A stretch of DNA of 64,000 nt from Paenibacillus sp. (GCA_031254035.1 JAIRVF010000125.1:1-64000); one strand, 5' to 3'; positions 53,283-63,814 are shown, numbered from the stretch's first letter. Numbers and translations: made by a program. Notes: a model not told the origin generated them from the sequence alone.

Positions 53283-54164
53283 ATGAAGAACAATAAGATG
53301 ATGAAGACGATGATTAGCACTGCATGTGCTGCCGTATTGGCGGTAGGTCTGATGGGAGGCTCGGCAACGGCGGCTCCGGCACAACAAAATAACGTACCAT
53401 CTGTTGAAAGCCTTCAAGCCGACGTGCAGAAATGGCTGCAAAACAACGGCGGTGTTGATATATTCAAATTGCTATACCAATTCCAATCCCAAATCCAATG
53501 CCCAGGCGCAGGTCATGTGACTATGCCGCAAAAACCTGAAAAACCAGAAACGTCGAAACCAGAAACGTCGAAGCCAGAAACTTCGAAACCAGAAACGTCG
53601 AAACCAGAAACGTCGAAGCCAGAAACTTCGAAACCAGAAACGTCGAAGCCAGAAACGTCGAAACCAGAAACGTCGAAGCCAGAAACGTCGAAACCAGAAA
53701 CGTCGAAACCAGAAACATCGAAGCCAGAAACTTCGAAACCAGAAACATCCAAGCCGTCTGAAACGACGAAACCGGATGGGTCCACTTCGAATCAGTCCAG
53801 TTTTGCTGCAGAAGTGATCAAACTGGTCAACCAAGAACGTGCCAACGCAGGCTTGAAGCCGCTGACTGAAAACGCAAAGCTGTCCAACATGGCGATGGAC
53901 AAAGCGAAAGACATGAGCAACAACCACTATTTTGACCATAATTCTCCGACTTACGGTTCTCCGTTTGATATGATGAAGCAATACGGTATTTCATACTCAT
54001 ACGCTGGAGAAAATATTGCCCAAGGCCAAAGAACTCCATCTGATGTTATGAACGCATGGATGAACAGCCAAGGTCATCGTGCCAATATTTTGAGCGCTAA
54101 CTTCACCACAATCGGCGTAGCGTACTACAACGGATACTGGGTACAAGAGTTTATCGCGAACTAA
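53283..54164 (+). CDS. Secreted CAP-domain (SCP/YkwD-like) protein with PETSK repeats
   Basis: The 293-residue exoprotein has a signal peptide (about 1-31, ATAAP), a short helical region, about 14 tandem PETSK repeats (about residues 90-158) and a CAP domain (about 178-293) with VIKLVNQERANAGLKPL, DHNSPTYGSPFDM, AGENIAQGQ and SQGHRANIL. CAP proteins in spore formers occur in coat or wall settings, but their activity is mostly unknown. AGGAG precedes ATG 53283. A terminator follows. Confidence 0.92.
   Translation: MKNNKMMKTMISTACAAVLAVGLMGGSATAAPAQQNNVPSVESLQADVQKWLQNNGGVDIFKLLYQFQSQIQCPGAGHVTMPQKPEKPETSKPETSKPETSKPETSKPETSKPETSKPETSKPETSKPETSKPETSKPETSKPETSKPETSKPETSKPSETTKPDGSTSNQSSFAAEVIKLVNQERANAGLKPLTENAKLSNMAMDKAKDMSNNHYFDHNSPTYGSPFDMMKQYGISYSYAGENIAQGQRTPSDVMNAWMNSQGHRANILSANFTTIGVAYYNGYWVQEFIAN
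53540..53752 (+). repeat. Tandem 15-base repeat encoding PETSK
   Basis: About 14 head-to-tail units of AAACCAGAAACGTCG occur, with silent A/G and G/T/A changes at third positions. All lie in the CAP-protein frame. The near-identity suggests recent expansion by slippage or unequal crossing-over. Confidence 0.95.
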
Positions 54165-54178
54165 TATTGATTATAGGG

Positions 54179-54210
54179 AAGTCCGCCTCCTTAAGGAAGC
54201 GGGCTTTTTT
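54179..54210 (+). terminator. Intrinsic terminator after CAP gene
   Basis: GTCCGCCTCCTT pairs with AAGGAAGCGGGC with small mismatches and is followed by six T. Confidence 0.8.
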
Positions 54211-54334
54211 CATGGATATTCATTTCTTTTTGCCCCCGAATTTGCAAATTGAACATAGAAGTTTTATGTTTATGTACATATGTATTTAACGGGAAAGATG
54301 AAAATGCCATCACGTGAACATGGAGGGATCGGTT

Positions 54335-55180
54335 TTGAATTCATCGAAGTGGATCTGGCGCATCGTGAGCGTAATATCCATTCTGGCTTCTCTGTTGCTG
54401 CTCGCCGGTTTCGTTTATGCAGTCAAAGATATTCAGTATCCACAGGCAGGAAATGAGCAGGCTGCAACGCCAGCTAAGCCGCAAGAGGAAACAAGCGCCG
54501 AAAGCCACGATAGCAAAAAGGAATTGAACATCGCAGTCATCGGCGATTCACTGGCCAAAGGGACGGGGGATAATACCGGCATGGGATTTGCAAGACGATC
54601 AGTCAAGGAACTGACCTCTGTTACCGGCAAGAAGGTGATGCTCCTGAATAATCTTGGTATTAACGGCCTTACGACAACTGGACTCCTGCCTAAGCTGGAA
54701 GAGCGCGGAACCCAATATGTTCTCGGAAAAGCCGATATTATTCTCGTTTCCATCGGGGGGAATGATCTGTTTCAAGGTGCAGACCTAGTTTCCAAAGGCA
54801 TCTCCGGAACCGCATCGACTGCAAAAGGACACGAGCTTGATCCCAAGGATCTATTAAAAGGTTTGCCCAAAGCATCCACGCAGCTTAAAGCTATTTTGGA
54901 ACGAATTCGTGCCCTTAACTCAGGCGCAACAATAGTGTACATCGGATTATATAATCCGTTCGGAGATATCGAGGAACTCAAGATACCAGGTTCTCAGGCG
55001 GTGGCATCCTGGAACCAAACGGCCCTTGAGACGATAAACAAATATGACAACATGATCCTTGTGCCTACCTTCGACATATTTCAGCATCATTTGGACAATT
55101 ACTTGTCTTCGGACCATTTTCATCCGAATGGAGATGGATATCAGCAGATTGCCGTGAGGATTGTCCAAGGGATTCGTTAA
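54335..55180 (+). CDS. Membrane-anchored SGNH/GDSL hydrolase
   Basis: The 281-residue protein has an N-terminal signal-anchor (about 6-28) and an SGNH hydrolase domain (about 65-280): block I VIGDSLAKGTGDN with the catalytic Ser, SIGGNDLF, and SSDHFHPNGDGY with the Asp/His pair. It probably deacylates a lipid, peptidoglycan or other acetylated substrate outside the membrane. TTG 54335 is the best start because GGAGGG lies eight bases upstream; a GTG at 54314 has no site. The ABC ATPase gene starts 28 bases after its stop. Confidence 0.87.
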   Translation: MNSSKWIWRIVSVISILASLLLLAGFVYAVKDIQYPQAGNEQAATPAKPQEETSAESHDSKKELNIAVIGDSLAKGTGDNTGMGFARRSVKELTSVTGKKVMLLNNLGINGLTTTGLLPKLEERGTQYVLGKADIILVSIGGNDLFQGADLVSKGISGTASTAKGHELDPKDLLKGLPKASTQLKAILERIRALNSGATIVYIGLYNPFGDIEELKIPGSQAVASWNQTALETINKYDNMILVPTFDIFQHHLDNYLSSDHFHPNGDGYQQIAVRIVQGIR

Positions 55181-55208
55181 CATATACCGGATAGAAAGGA
55201 GCATACAG

Positions 55209-56189
55209 ATGTCTGTGACGGACCCGGGCCGGGAAGGAAATATCGTTTTGTCAGTTGAACATGTGAAGAAGAAAATCGGGAGAAAATGGATCATCGAAGA
55301 CGTGACGTTTGATGTCCGAGAAGGGGAGATTTTCGGGTTTTTGGGACCAAACGGGGCAGGTAAGACGACAACGATCCGCATGTTGGTGGATTTGATCAAA
55401 CCAAGCAGCGGTGTTATTAAAGTATGCGGCTACGATGTGAATCGGCAGCAGGAGCAAGCCCTTTGCTATGTCGGCTCAATTGTCGAAAATCCCGAAGTTT
55501 ACACCTATCTGACCGGGTGGGAAAACCTGGAGCATTTTGCCCGAATGCAGCCTGGAGTTGACAACAAACGGATCCAGGAAGTTGTGGATATCGTTCGGCT
55601 TGACCAACGGATCCATGACAAGGTGAGAACCTATTCGCTTGGAATGCGCCAGCGGCTTGGTATTGCGCAGGCACTTTTAGGCAGGCCAAAGCTGCTTATC
55701 CTCGATGAGCCTACGAATGGACTAGACCCGAAAGGTATCAAGGAGTTGCGCCAATTTATCCGTGAGCTTGCGGATGGGGGCCTGGCTGTATTTGTCTCCA
55801 GCCATCTACTCAGCGAAATTCAGCTCTTGTGCGATAGGGTGGCGATCATCAGCCGCGGGCAAGTTCTGGCAGTGGGTCAGGTCGGGGAGCTTGTGGCGGC
55901 AAACGCAAAATACGTGATTTGGGATTTGGAGCCGTCCGAAGCCGGAAAACGCGAGCTTGCGGGTTGGCATGGAATCGAGGTCATCGAACATGCGGATGCG
56001 GTGCTGGATGATTCAATTATCGCAGGTATGGCCGCAAACTCCATCGTCACAACAATGGAGGAGGAGGATATTGCGGGTACGGTTTCACATTTGGTAGGTT
56101 CGGGAATTCTTGTTCAAGGCGTGCATAAAATTAATCCGACTCTGGAGCAGCTGTTCCTGAAGATGACGGAAGGTGAGAGCATTGATTAA
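55209..56189 (+). CDS. ABC transporter ATP-binding protein (ABC-2 type)
   Basis: The 326-residue ATPase has Walker A GPNGAGKTT, signature YSLGMRQRLG, Walker B LLILDEPTNGLD and SSHLLSE. A C-terminal domain of about 90 residues is usual for ABC-2 ATPases. ATG 55209 has AAAGGAG upstream; an earlier ATG at 55161 lies inside the hydrolase gene. It pairs with the permease at 56182. The cargo is unknown; the neighbouring SGNH hydrolase suggests an envelope role, by context only. Confidence 0.9.
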   Translation: MSVTDPGREGNIVLSVEHVKKKIGRKWIIEDVTFDVREGEIFGFLGPNGAGKTTTIRMLVDLIKPSSGVIKVCGYDVNRQQEQALCYVGSIVENPEVYTYLTGWENLEHFARMQPGVDNKRIQEVVDIVRLDQRIHDKVRTYSLGMRQRLGIAQALLGRPKLLILDEPTNGLDPKGIKELRQFIRELADGGLAVFVSSHLLSEIQLLCDRVAIISRGQVLAVGQVGELVAANAKYVIWDLEPSEAGKRELAGWHGIEVIEHADAVLDDSIIAGMAANSIVTTMEEEDIAGTVSHLVGSGILVQGVHKINPTLEQLFLKMTEGESID

Positions 56190-57171
56190 CATATTGCCTT
56201 TGATCAAGAATGAAACGATCAAAATTATCAAAAAGAAGCGGTTTTATGTTATTCTGTTAATTCTAGTCGTGCTAGTTCCAATGTTCACGTATGCCCAAAT
56301 GCGGTCTGCTGAGCAGACGCGCGGGAAATTTAATGGCGACTGGCGACTTGAAGTGCAGCAGCAAATAACGGATAATGAGAATTCGCTCTCTAGTGACAGG
56401 GTGCCGGATGAATGGAAGAAGTACAGGAAGATTTTCGTACAGCAACTCCAATATTACTTGGAACATGACGTGAACCCGCATGAACCAAACGGGGTTACGT
56501 TTACGCGCCAATTTATGGATAATTCCATAGCTTTGTTTATTCCTCTTCTCATCATGGCAATTGCTTCCGATATAGTATCCGGTGAGAGAACGAACGGCAC
56601 GATTAAAATGCTCCTTACGCGTCCAGTAAAAAGATGGAAGGTACTGCTGAGCAAGTTGATTACGCTGTTTATGTTTACTTCGCTGATCATTGTATCCACC
56701 TTTGTCATCGCCTACGTCATTTCGGGTGCCGTTTTCGGCTATAGAGGATTTGATCTGCCTATATTTACCGGCTTTCTGATTAAGGGGTCCGATGTCGACA
56801 TGACAGCCGTACATGCAATTCCACAGTGGAAATACCTGTTGATGCAGGGTGGGCTGGTCTGGTTTGTAAGTCTAGTGGTGGCTTCGCTTGCATTTATGGT
56901 ATCCGTTCTTGTCCGGAGCACCGCAGCGAGTATCGTGGTGATGATGGCCGCGCTGATTGCCGGCACGATCCTCACCAATATGGCAGCGTCCTGGAACAGC
57001 GCGAAATATTTATTTATGGTGAATCTGGAACTGACCGATTATTTATCCGGATCACCGGCCCCAATTGAGGGTATGAACTTGGCATTTTCACTTACGGTTT
57101 TGTCCGTATGGGCGATTGCCGCGATTATAATCTCATTCCTTGTCTTTACGAAAAGGGATATCTTGAATTAA
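56182..57171 (+). CDS. ABC-2 family permease
   Basis: The 329-residue protein has six hydrophobic segments with a soluble extracellular stretch between the first two (about residues 40-105), typical of the ABC2_membrane_2 type. ASDIVSGERTNGTIKMLLTRP is the hallmark phrase (core SGERTNGTIKMLL). It overlaps the ATPase gene by eight bases. TTG 56182 with AAGGTG six bases upstream is preferred; GTG 56173 is an alternative. The gyrase-family parE gene follows with its own ribosome site. Confidence 0.87.
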   Translation: MINILPLIKNETIKIIKKKRFYVILLILVVLVPMFTYAQMRSAEQTRGKFNGDWRLEVQQQITDNENSLSSDRVPDEWKKYRKIFVQQLQYYLEHDVNPHEPNGVTFTRQFMDNSIALFIPLLIMAIASDIVSGERTNGTIKMLLTRPVKRWKVLLSKLITLFMFTSLIIVSTFVIAYVISGAVFGYRGFDLPIFTGFLIKGSDVDMTAVHAIPQWKYLLMQGGLVWFVSLVVASLAFMVSVLVRSTAASIVVMMAALIAGTILTNMAASWNSAKYLFMVNLELTDYLSGSPAPIEGMNLAFSLTVLSVWAIAAIIISFLVFTKRDILN

Positions 57172-57251
57172 AATGGACAAGGATAACAAAACATCTGTTT
57201 GCATTTATAGGATGACGATCCTACATAAAGAAGCACAAAGGGGGAGCATGA

Positions 57252-59237
57252 ATGGTCGAGCAGATCGATATGTTTGCAGAGTCTCCGCAGAATAGAGGCG
57301 ATAACGGCCATAGCGGGTATGAGGCAGACGACATTCAAGTGCTCGAAGGCCTGGTTGCGGTTCGCAAACGGCCAGGCATGTATATTGGCAGCACGAGTTC
57401 ATCAGGACTACATCATTTGGTATGGGAAATTGTAGATAATGCCGTCGATGAGCATTTGGCCAAATACTGCACGAGAATTGATATTCAACTACACAAAGAC
57501 GGTTCGATTACCGTCGTTGATAATGGACGAGGCATTCCGACCGGAATGCATAAAACAGGGATACCTACACCGCAGGTTGTATATACCATCCTGCATGCCG
57601 GGGGGAAATTCGGCGGCGGTGGATATAAAAAATCTGGCGGTTTGCACGGGGTTGGCGCGTCTGTCACCAACGCCCTGTCCGAATGGCTTGAGGTCGAAAT
57701 TTACCGCGACGGCAAAATTCACCGTCAACGTTTCGAATACTGGCAGGACAAAAACGGTAAAGAACATGTCGGCGAGCCTGTAACAGGACTTGAAGTTCTG
57801 GGAAATACGAACAAGACCGGTACGAAGGTTACGTTTAAACCGGACATCCGGGTTTTCCATAGCGGAATCCAATTTAGCTATGACACATTAGCAGAGCGCT
57901 TGCAGGAGATCGCTTTTTTGAACTCCGGACTGCGCATTGTGCTCAAAGACGAGCGTTCCGATCGCGCGGACGAGTTTTATTATGAGGGCGGCGCAAGCCA
58001 ATTCGTTGAGTTCCTCAATGAAGGCAAAGACGTCCTTCATGATGTCATCCATTTTTACGGCGAGAAGGAAGATGTGGAGATAGAGGTAGCTCTGCAGTAC
58101 AACGCCGGTTACACCGAGACGCTAGCTTCCTTTGTCAACTCGATTCCTACGCGGGGCGGCGGCACGCACGAAACGGGCTTTAAGACGGCGTACACTCGCA
58201 TCATGAACGATTACGCTCGGAAAAACCACATGCTTAAAGAAAAGGACAAAAACCTCGAAGGCAATGACCTTCGCGAAGGCATGATGGCGGTAATCAGTGT
58301 CAAAATGGCAGAGGTCGAATTCGTCGGCCAAACCAAGGATCAGCTGGGCAGCGCTTCGGCGCGCAGTACCGTGGATGCGATTGTGACCGAAAAAATGCAG
58401 ATTTTCCTCGAAGAAAATCCGCAGATTGCGCAGACGCTTATTAAAAAAGCGATCCAGGCCTCCAAAGCGCGCGAAGCGGCCCGCAAGGCCCGTGACGATA
58501 TGCGTAGTGGCAAAAAACGCAGCGAAGGAACAAGTCTTGGCGGCAAGCTGAGTCCGGCACAGTCGAAGGATTTTACCCGTACGGAGCTGTTTATCGTTGA
58601 AGGAAACTCCGCTGGTGGCTCGGCCAAACAGGGCCGCGACTCCAAAATCCAGGCTATTCTTCCACTCAAAGGGAAACCACTCAATCCGGAGAAGGCGAAG
58701 CTCGCCGATATTATGAAAAACGAGGAGTACCGCACGATCATTAACGCGATTGGCGCAGGCATTGGGACCGAGTTTGAAATTGAGGACAGCAATTACTCTA
58801 AAATCATAATCATGACGGATGCTGATACGGACGGTGCTCATATTCAAGTTTTGCTACTTACGTTCTTTTACCGCTATATGAAACCACTGATCGATGAAGG
58901 CCGCGTTTATATCGCTCAACCGCCGCTTTACAAGATTACCCGTAAATCGGGCAAACTTGAGACCGTGCGTTATGCCTATAGCGATGAGCAGCTGCAAAAT
59001 TATCTCAAGGAATTCGGCAAAAACTACGAACTTCAGCGCTATAAAGGTCTCGGCGAAATGAATCCCGAACAGTTATGGGAGACAACGATGAATCCGGATA
59101 CGCGTACATTGCTTCAGGTTCAAATTGAAGATGCGGCGAAGGCTGAACGCCGTGTATCCACGTTGATGGGTGACAAAATCGACCCGCGCAAGCGCTGGAT
59201 TGTGGAAAATGTCGACTTTAGAGAGCTCGAGGAATAG
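57252..59237 (+). CDS. parE: DNA topoisomerase IV subunit B
   Basis: The 661-residue ATPase subunit of topoisomerase IV decatenates chromosomes. It has the GHKL ATPase ([33 protein letters not shown]), the transducer region and the TOPRIM domain ([31 protein letters not shown]). The [14 protein letters not shown] stretch and pairing with parC favour ParE over GyrB. The third residue of the usual EGDSAGG motif is Asn here (about residue 450). parC begins 11 bases after the stop. Start ATG 57252 has AAGGGGGAG upstream. Confidence 0.93.
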   Translation: MVEQIDMFAESPQNRGDNGHSGYEADDIQVLEGLVAVRKRPGMYIGSTSSSGLHHLVWEIVDNAVDEHLAKYCTRIDIQLHKDGSITVVDNGRGIPTGMHKTGIPTPQVVYTILHAGGKFGGGGYKKSGGLHGVGASVTNALSEWLEVEIYRDGKIHRQRFEYWQDKNGKEHVGEPVTGLEVLGNTNKTGTKVTFKPDIRVFHSGIQFSYDTLAERLQEIAFLNSGLRIVLKDERSDRADEFYYEGGASQFVEFLNEGKDVLHDVIHFYGEKEDVEIEVALQYNAGYTETLASFVNSIPTRGGGTHETGFKTAYTRIMNDYARKNHMLKEKDKNLEGNDLREGMMAVISVKMAEVEFVGQTKDQLGSASARSTVDAIVTEKMQIFLEENPQIAQTLIKKAIQASKAREAARKARDDMRSGKKRSEGTSLGGKLSPAQSKDFTRTELFIVEGNSAGGSAKQGRDSKIQAILPLKGKPLNPEKAKLADIMKNEEYRTIINAIGAGIGTEFEIEDSNYSKIIIMTDADTDGAHIQVLLLTFFYRYMKPLIDEGRVYIAQPPLYKITRKSGKLETVRYAYSDEQLQNYLKEFGKNYELQRYKGLGEMNPEQLWETTMNPDTRTLLQVQIEDAAKAERRVSTLMGDKIDPRKRWIVENVDFRELEE

Positions 59238-59248
59238 AAGGTGAATCG

Positions 59249-61693
59249 ATGAGTTTATCAGAACAATTTCTGCCGGCTTATCTAGAAGAGGTCGTTGGCG
59301 ACCGCTTTGGTCGGTATTCCAAATATATTATCCAGGACCGCGCCATTCCTGATGTTCGCGACGGACTGAAGCCGGTGCAGCGCCGTATATTGTACGCCAT
59401 GTATGAGTCTGGTAATACGCCGGATAAAGGCTACCGCAAATCCGCCAAAACGGTCGGCGACGTGATGGGCAACTATCATCCCCACGGAGACTCTTCCATT
59501 TACGACGGAATGGTTAGAATGGCCCAACCATGGAAAATGGGGCATGTGCTTGTTCAAGGACATGGCAACTGGGGTTCGATCGATGATGACCCGCCGGCAG
59601 CTATGCGTTATACCGAAGCGCGCTTATCGCCGATTGCGATGGAATTGCTGCGGGACATCGATAAACGGACGGTCCAATTTAAAGATAACTTTGATAATAC
59701 GGCCAAAGAGCCGGTTGTGCTCCCTTCCCGTTACCCGAATCTGCTGGTTAATGGTGCCAGCGGAATTTCGGCAGGTTTTGCGACAGAGATTCCTCCGCAT
59801 AATCTGCGTGAAGTCATTGACGCCTGCGTAGCTGTTATGCAAAAACCGGAGATTGAGCTGGAAGAAATCATGACCTTTATCAAGGGTCCTGACTTTCCGA
59901 CCGGCGGTTTGATTATGGGCGAAGAAGGTATCAAGGAAGCATACCGGACGGGCAAAGGCCGTATTTATTTGCGATCCAAAGCAGATATTGAATTCCTGCG
60001 CGGCGGAAAACAGCAAATCGTTGTTACGGAAATTCCTTATCAGGTCGTAAAATCTCGGCTGGTCACCCAGATGGAGAACATTCGTCTCGAGAAAAAGATC
60101 GACGGGATCGCGGAGGTTCGCGATGAAAGTGGACGCGATGGTCTGCGGATCGTCGTTGAAATTAAGAAGGATGCGGATGCCCAAGGCATCCTAGCGTACC
60201 TGCTGAAAAAGACGGATCTCCAGGTAGCCTATAACTTCAACATGGTATCCATTGTCAATAAAGCGCCTCAACAGCTCGGACTGAAAGCTATGCTGGAAGC
60301 TTATATTGGGCATCAGCGTGAAGTGGTGTCCAATCGTACTCGTTTCGAGTTGGAAAAAGCAGAAGATCGTGCCCATGTGCTAGAAGGCCTGGTCAAAGCG
60401 CTGAACATTCTCGACGAGGTGATCGCGGCGATTAAAGCCTCGAAAAACCGTCAGGATGCCCAGAACAATTTGCAATGGATGTTCGGTTTTACTGAGCGGC
60501 AGGCGGATTCGATATTGACCCTTCAGTTGTACCGATTGACAAATTTGGAGATTACAACGCTGCAGAAAGAGCTTGAGGATCTTCTAAAAAAAATCAACAC
60601 GTTCCGCTCGATCCTCGAGAGCGACAAAAAGCTGATAGCCTTGATCCGTAAGGAACTGCTCGAGATTCGTGACAAGTACGGTATTGATCGCAGATGCTCT
60701 ATCCAGGAAGAAGTGGAAGAGATCAAGGTTAATCTTGAGGTCATGGTCAACTCCGAAGACGTGCTGGTAACCTTATCCGATGACGGGTATATCAAGCGGA
60801 CGAGCATGCTTTCCTTTACAAGATCGGGAGGGGAACTGGGTAGCTCAGGCGTGAAGGAAGGCGATTTTGTCTCCAAGGTTCTCGAGATTAATACACTCGA
60901 TAATCTGTTGATCTTCACGCAAAAAGGGCAGTATTTCCTGCTGCCGGTTCACCAAATTCCAGAATTCAAGTGGAAGGATCCTGGTACCGCTATCGTCAAC
61001 GTGATTAACATGTCCAAAGAAGATATCATCGTGGATGTGATTCCGGTGACGAACTTCGAGGAACCGGATCGGTCGCTTGTATTCGTTACCAAAAGGGGCC
61101 AAGTGAAGCGTACTGAGCTGAAAGATTATGTAACCAACCGCTCGGGGGCAGTGGCTGCTTGCAAGGTCGGTGCGGATGACGAGATTATCAAGGTTATGCT
61201 TAGTGACGGGAGCAAGGATATTTTGCTGGTCAGCAAAGAGGGCATGAGCATCCGGTTCAGGGAGCAGGAAGTGAATGCCATGGGCCGTGTGTCTGCTGGC
61301 GTAAAAGGTATTCAGCTGCGTGAAGGTGATGAGGTTGTTTCTGCATTATGGGTTGAAGATGATGAGGGCGAGATCTTAACAATAAGCGAACTTGGTTACG
61401 GCAAGCGGTCGCTTCTGGCGGATTATCAGCCACAGAACCGAGGAGGAAAAGGCCTGGCGACCTTCGAATTCAAGGAAGGCAAACGTGTGAGGCCGAACGG
61501 AAATCGGATTGCAGGCGCGTTTTATTGCCGCGAGTCGCTCGAAATTACCGTCATCAGCCGCGAAGGGAAAAGTTATTCATTCAGCTCGGAGCAGGCTCCG
61601 ATTGCGGAACGTAAATCGATAGGAAAACTGCTTGTTCATCTCGAGAAAAAAGACGAAATTTCGATGATGCTGGCGCATCAGGAAACTTCCTGA
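59249..61693 (+). CDS. parC: DNA topoisomerase IV subunit A
   Basis: The 814-residue cleavage subunit works with ParE. Catalytic Tyr121 is in [10 protein letters not shown]. The quinolone region reads [17 protein letters not shown], with wild-type Ser82 and Asp86 in the acidic helix position. A C-terminal beta-pinwheel (about 500-800) carries repeats such as [12 protein letters not shown] and [19 protein letters not shown] precedes the ATG. A terminator and then a complete PR-A element follow. Confidence 0.95.
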   Translation: MSLSEQFLPAYLEEVVGDRFGRYSKYIIQDRAIPDVRDGLKPVQRRILYAMYESGNTPDKGYRKSAKTVGDVMGNYHPHGDSSIYDGMVRMAQPWKMGHVLVQGHGNWGSIDDDPPAAMRYTEARLSPIAMELLRDIDKRTVQFKDNFDNTAKEPVVLPSRYPNLLVNGASGISAGFATEIPPHNLREVIDACVAVMQKPEIELEEIMTFIKGPDFPTGGLIMGEEGIKEAYRTGKGRIYLRSKADIEFLRGGKQQIVVTEIPYQVVKSRLVTQMENIRLEKKIDGIAEVRDESGRDGLRIVVEIKKDADAQGILAYLLKKTDLQVAYNFNMVSIVNKAPQQLGLKAMLEAYIGHQREVVSNRTRFELEKAEDRAHVLEGLVKALNILDEVIAAIKASKNRQDAQNNLQWMFGFTERQADSILTLQLYRLTNLEITTLQKELEDLLKKINTFRSILESDKKLIALIRKELLEIRDKYGIDRRCSIQEEVEEIKVNLEVMVNSEDVLVTLSDDGYIKRTSMLSFTRSGGELGSSGVKEGDFVSKVLEINTLDNLLIFTQKGQYFLLPVHQIPEFKWKDPGTAIVNVINMSKEDIIVDVIPVTNFEEPDRSLVFVTKRGQVKRTELKDYVTNRSGAVAACKVGADDEIIKVMLSDGSKDILLVSKEGMSIRFREQEVNAMGRVSAGVKGIQLREGDEVVSALWVEDDEGEILTISELGYGKRSLLADYQPQNRGGKGLATFEFKEGKRVRPNGNRIAGAFYCRESLEITVISREGKSYSFSSEQAPIAERKSIGKLLVHLEKKDEISMMLAHQETS

Positions 61694-61732
61694 TCATTCA
61701 CGTCAGATCTTGGGAAGAGTATCAATCGAAAG

Positions 61733-61765
61733 TGTCTTCGCCCGCCAGGGCGGAGATGCTTTTTT
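61733..61765 (+). terminator. Terminator after parEC
   Basis: GTCTTCGCCC pairs with GGGCGGAGATGC with one mismatch and a bulge, and is followed by six T. It ends where PR-A begins. Confidence 0.7.
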
Positions 61766-61996
61766 ATAATTATGGCTCAACACTGAAATTAGTTCCTGAC
61801 ATTATGCGAGGTGAGCCGCTGCGGTTACGGATCGTTCTTCCGATCGCTGTTGTCTCCAAATTTTTTGATTATATCTTTTCAAAGTGGTAGAAATTCGGAG
61901 ACAAAGGCGACCGCTACCGCTTCTTCAGATCGATTCCGTCCCCTCCGCTACTTCGCTTTTTGTCAAGCACTAATTAGGATGTTGAGCCATAATTAT
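61766..61996. repeat. PR-A palindromic element, complete copy
   Basis: The 231-base element has perfect 16-base terminal inverted repeats (ATAATTATGGCTCAAC and its complement), followed by further paired text (AATTAG, TGACA), so the two arms could fold into one long hairpin. The left arm matches the half copies at 1-46 and 44597-44682, both in reverse orientation. No open reading frame of merit lies inside. It fits a non-autonomous transposable element or an extragenic palindromic repeat. Confidence 0.85.
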
Positions 61997-62143
61997 GTTA
62001 TTTAATTAAGGTGGTCTGTCTCAGGGTACGTCGATAGACGTTTTTCTTGATATAAAATTTTTTTTGCTGCGAGGAAGGATTTGGAACAAAATGGGCGAAA
62101 GTTAATCCTGTAAAAGATTGGTGGCGAAAGGAAGGTATAACCC

Positions 62144-62554
62144 GTGCAGACTTCCGAATTTGCAAAGATATGGTATAAACTGAGTAAAGATTATAAATTA
62201 CATATGGAGAATGAATTGGCTCCCGCGCTTACCGAAGCCCAGCTGGCGGTACTCGAGGTGCTTGGGGAGCAAGAGCGGATGAAGCCTTCCGAGCTAACAC
62301 CGCTGCTCGCGACAAGCCCGGCCGCAGTGACGATGCTCTTGGACCGGATGGAGAAAAACGGGCTGATCGAACGCGAGCGCGATGGAAACGACCGCCGAAT
62401 TGTATGGGTATCCATATCGGAGAAAGGTCGCCAAGAGGTAATGCGTGGCCTGCAAATTCGCGATGCGTTTCTTGCAAGCATCCTGTCGCGTATTTCCGCG
62501 CATAATCAGCAGCTCTTGGTCTATTTATTGGGCAAGTTAACTGTAGTGCCTTAA
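62144..62554 (+). CDS. MarR-family transcriptional regulator
   Basis: The 136-residue winged-helix protein shows the MarR core ERMKPSELTPLLATSPAAVTMLLDRMEKNGLI, given in part as KPSELTPLLATSPAAV, and ERERDGNDRRIVWVSISEKG for the wing. The start is GTG 62144, with GGAAGG upstream. It lies 39 bases before the MFS gene and probably controls it. The ligand is unknown. Confidence 0.9.
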   Translation: MQTSEFAKIWYKLSKDYKLHMENELAPALTEAQLAVLEVLGEQERMKPSELTPLLATSPAAVTMLLDRMEKNGLIERERDGNDRRIVWVSISEKGRQEVMRGLQIRDAFLASILSRISAHNQQLLVYLLGKLTVVP

Positions 62555-62593
62555 AACAGGCGCTGTAGAATAATTGTAGAGGAAGACAACCAG

Positions 62594-63814
62594 ATGAACG
62601 ATGCGACGATTTTAAAAAATCCAAAAACAAGAAAACTGCTCTTCAGTGCCGGTTTAAGTTGGCTTTTTGACGCGATGGACGTCGGGATCATCTCTTTTAT
62701 TGTGACTGCATTAACCCTGGAATGGAAGCTGTCCCCACAGGATGTCGGCATCCTGACAAGCATGAATTCGGTGGGAATGGTGTTTGGTGCGGCAGCAGCT
62801 GGATATCTGGCAGACAGGTTTGGCCGGAAAAAGGTGCTGCTCTGGACCTTGCTGATCTTCTCGATTGCCAGCGGATTGTCGGCTTTGGCTTCAAGTTTTT
62901 GGGTGCTCAGCCTGCTGCGCTTTATTACGGGCATCGGACTTGGTGGAGAACTTCCGGTCGCTTCGATGCTCGTTTCCGAAAGTATGCCGGCAAACCAGCG
63001 CGGACGGGCTGTCGTTCTGTTGGAAAGCTTCTGGGCTGGCGGTTGGCTGCTAGCTGCGCTTATTTCATATTTTTTGATTCCGGCGTACGGCTGGCAGATC
63101 GCTTTTGTCATCGGAGCGCTTCCGGCACTGTATGCCTTGTATTTGCGCCGCGCCATTGATGATTCGCCCGTTTTTCTGAATAATCAGCATAAGGTGGCCC
63201 GATCATCCTTTGCAAGCAAATTGAGATCAATCTGGACGCGCAAACACAGACGTACCACGTTAATGTTGTGGATTTTATGGTTTACCGTGGTGTTTTCTTA
63301 TTACGGAATGTTTCTGTGGCTCCCGTCCGTTATGAACTTGAAGGGCTTCAGCATGATCAAGAGTTTTGAATACGTGCTAATTATGACGATTGCACAGCTT
63401 CCAGGTTATTTCACGGCAGCATATTTTATTGAAAAATTCGGCAGAAAATTTGTGATGATCACTTATTTGATCCTCACAGCCGTAAGTGCAGCCTGGTTTG
63501 GCAGCGCCAGTTCGGCAGGTATGCTGGTGGCAGCGGGGATTTGCCTTTCGTTTTTCAATCTCGGAGCATGGGGCGGCTTATATGCCTACACGCCAGAGCT
63601 TTATCCCACCTCGCTCCGTTCCACCGGCGTAGGCTTAGCGACTTCGGTCGGACGGATCGGCGGCGTTATTGCTCCTTTCCTCGTGGGTTATATGGTGCAG
63701 CATCATATTCAGATCAGCACTATTTTTATTATGTTTTTTGTGATCATTCTAATTGGAGCCTTTGGCGTGTTATTGCTTGGAACGGAAACCAAAGGCAAGG
63801 AGTTAATCGATTGA
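62594..63814 (+). CDS. MFS transporter, NiaP/YceI-like (candidate niacin transporter)
   Basis: The 406-residue protein has 12 membrane segments. It closely resembles, from memory, the Bacillus nicotinate transporter NiaP (YceI): FDAMDVGIISF, YLADRFGRKKVLLWTLLIFSIASG in part, GIGLGGELPVASMLVSES, LLESFWAGGWL and FNLGAWGGLYAYTPELYP. It would import nicotinate for NAD synthesis. Co-transcription with a MarR regulator is likely. The symbol is left empty because substrate choice cannot be confirmed from sequence alone. Confidence 0.85.
   Translation: MNDATILKNPKTRKLLFSAGLSWLFDAMDVGIISFIVTALTLEWKLSPQDVGILTSMNSVGMVFGAAAAGYLADRFGRKKVLLWTLLIFSIASGLSALASSFWVLSLLRFITGIGLGGELPVASMLVSESMPANQRGRAVVLLESFWAGGWLLAALISYFLIPAYGWQIAFVIGALPALYALYLRRAIDDSPVFLNNQHKVARSSFASKLRSIWTRKHRRTTLMLWILWFTVVFSYYGMFLWLPSVMNLKGFSMIKSFEYVLIMTIAQLPGYFTAAYFIEKFGRKFVMITYLILTAVSAAWFGSASSAGMLVAAGICLSFFNLGAWGGLYAYTPELYPTSLRSTGVGLATSVGRIGGVIAPFLVGYMVQHHIQISTIFIMFFVIILIGAFGVLLLGTETKGKELID

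Noticed and set aside
53540-53752. Short tandem repeats considered as CRISPR
   Set aside because: They are 15-base coding repeats in one frame with no spacers.
53472-53981. Long minus-strand reading frames rich in Phe/Arg or Gly/Phe/Asp/Val/Ser repeats
   Set aside because: They are the complement of the PETSK repeat and CAP gene; the composition comes from the repeat, and no ribosome site or family is seen.
61811-62005. 64-codon frame inside PR-A
   Set aside because: It lies within the palindromic element, lacks a ribosome site and is not kept in the half copies.
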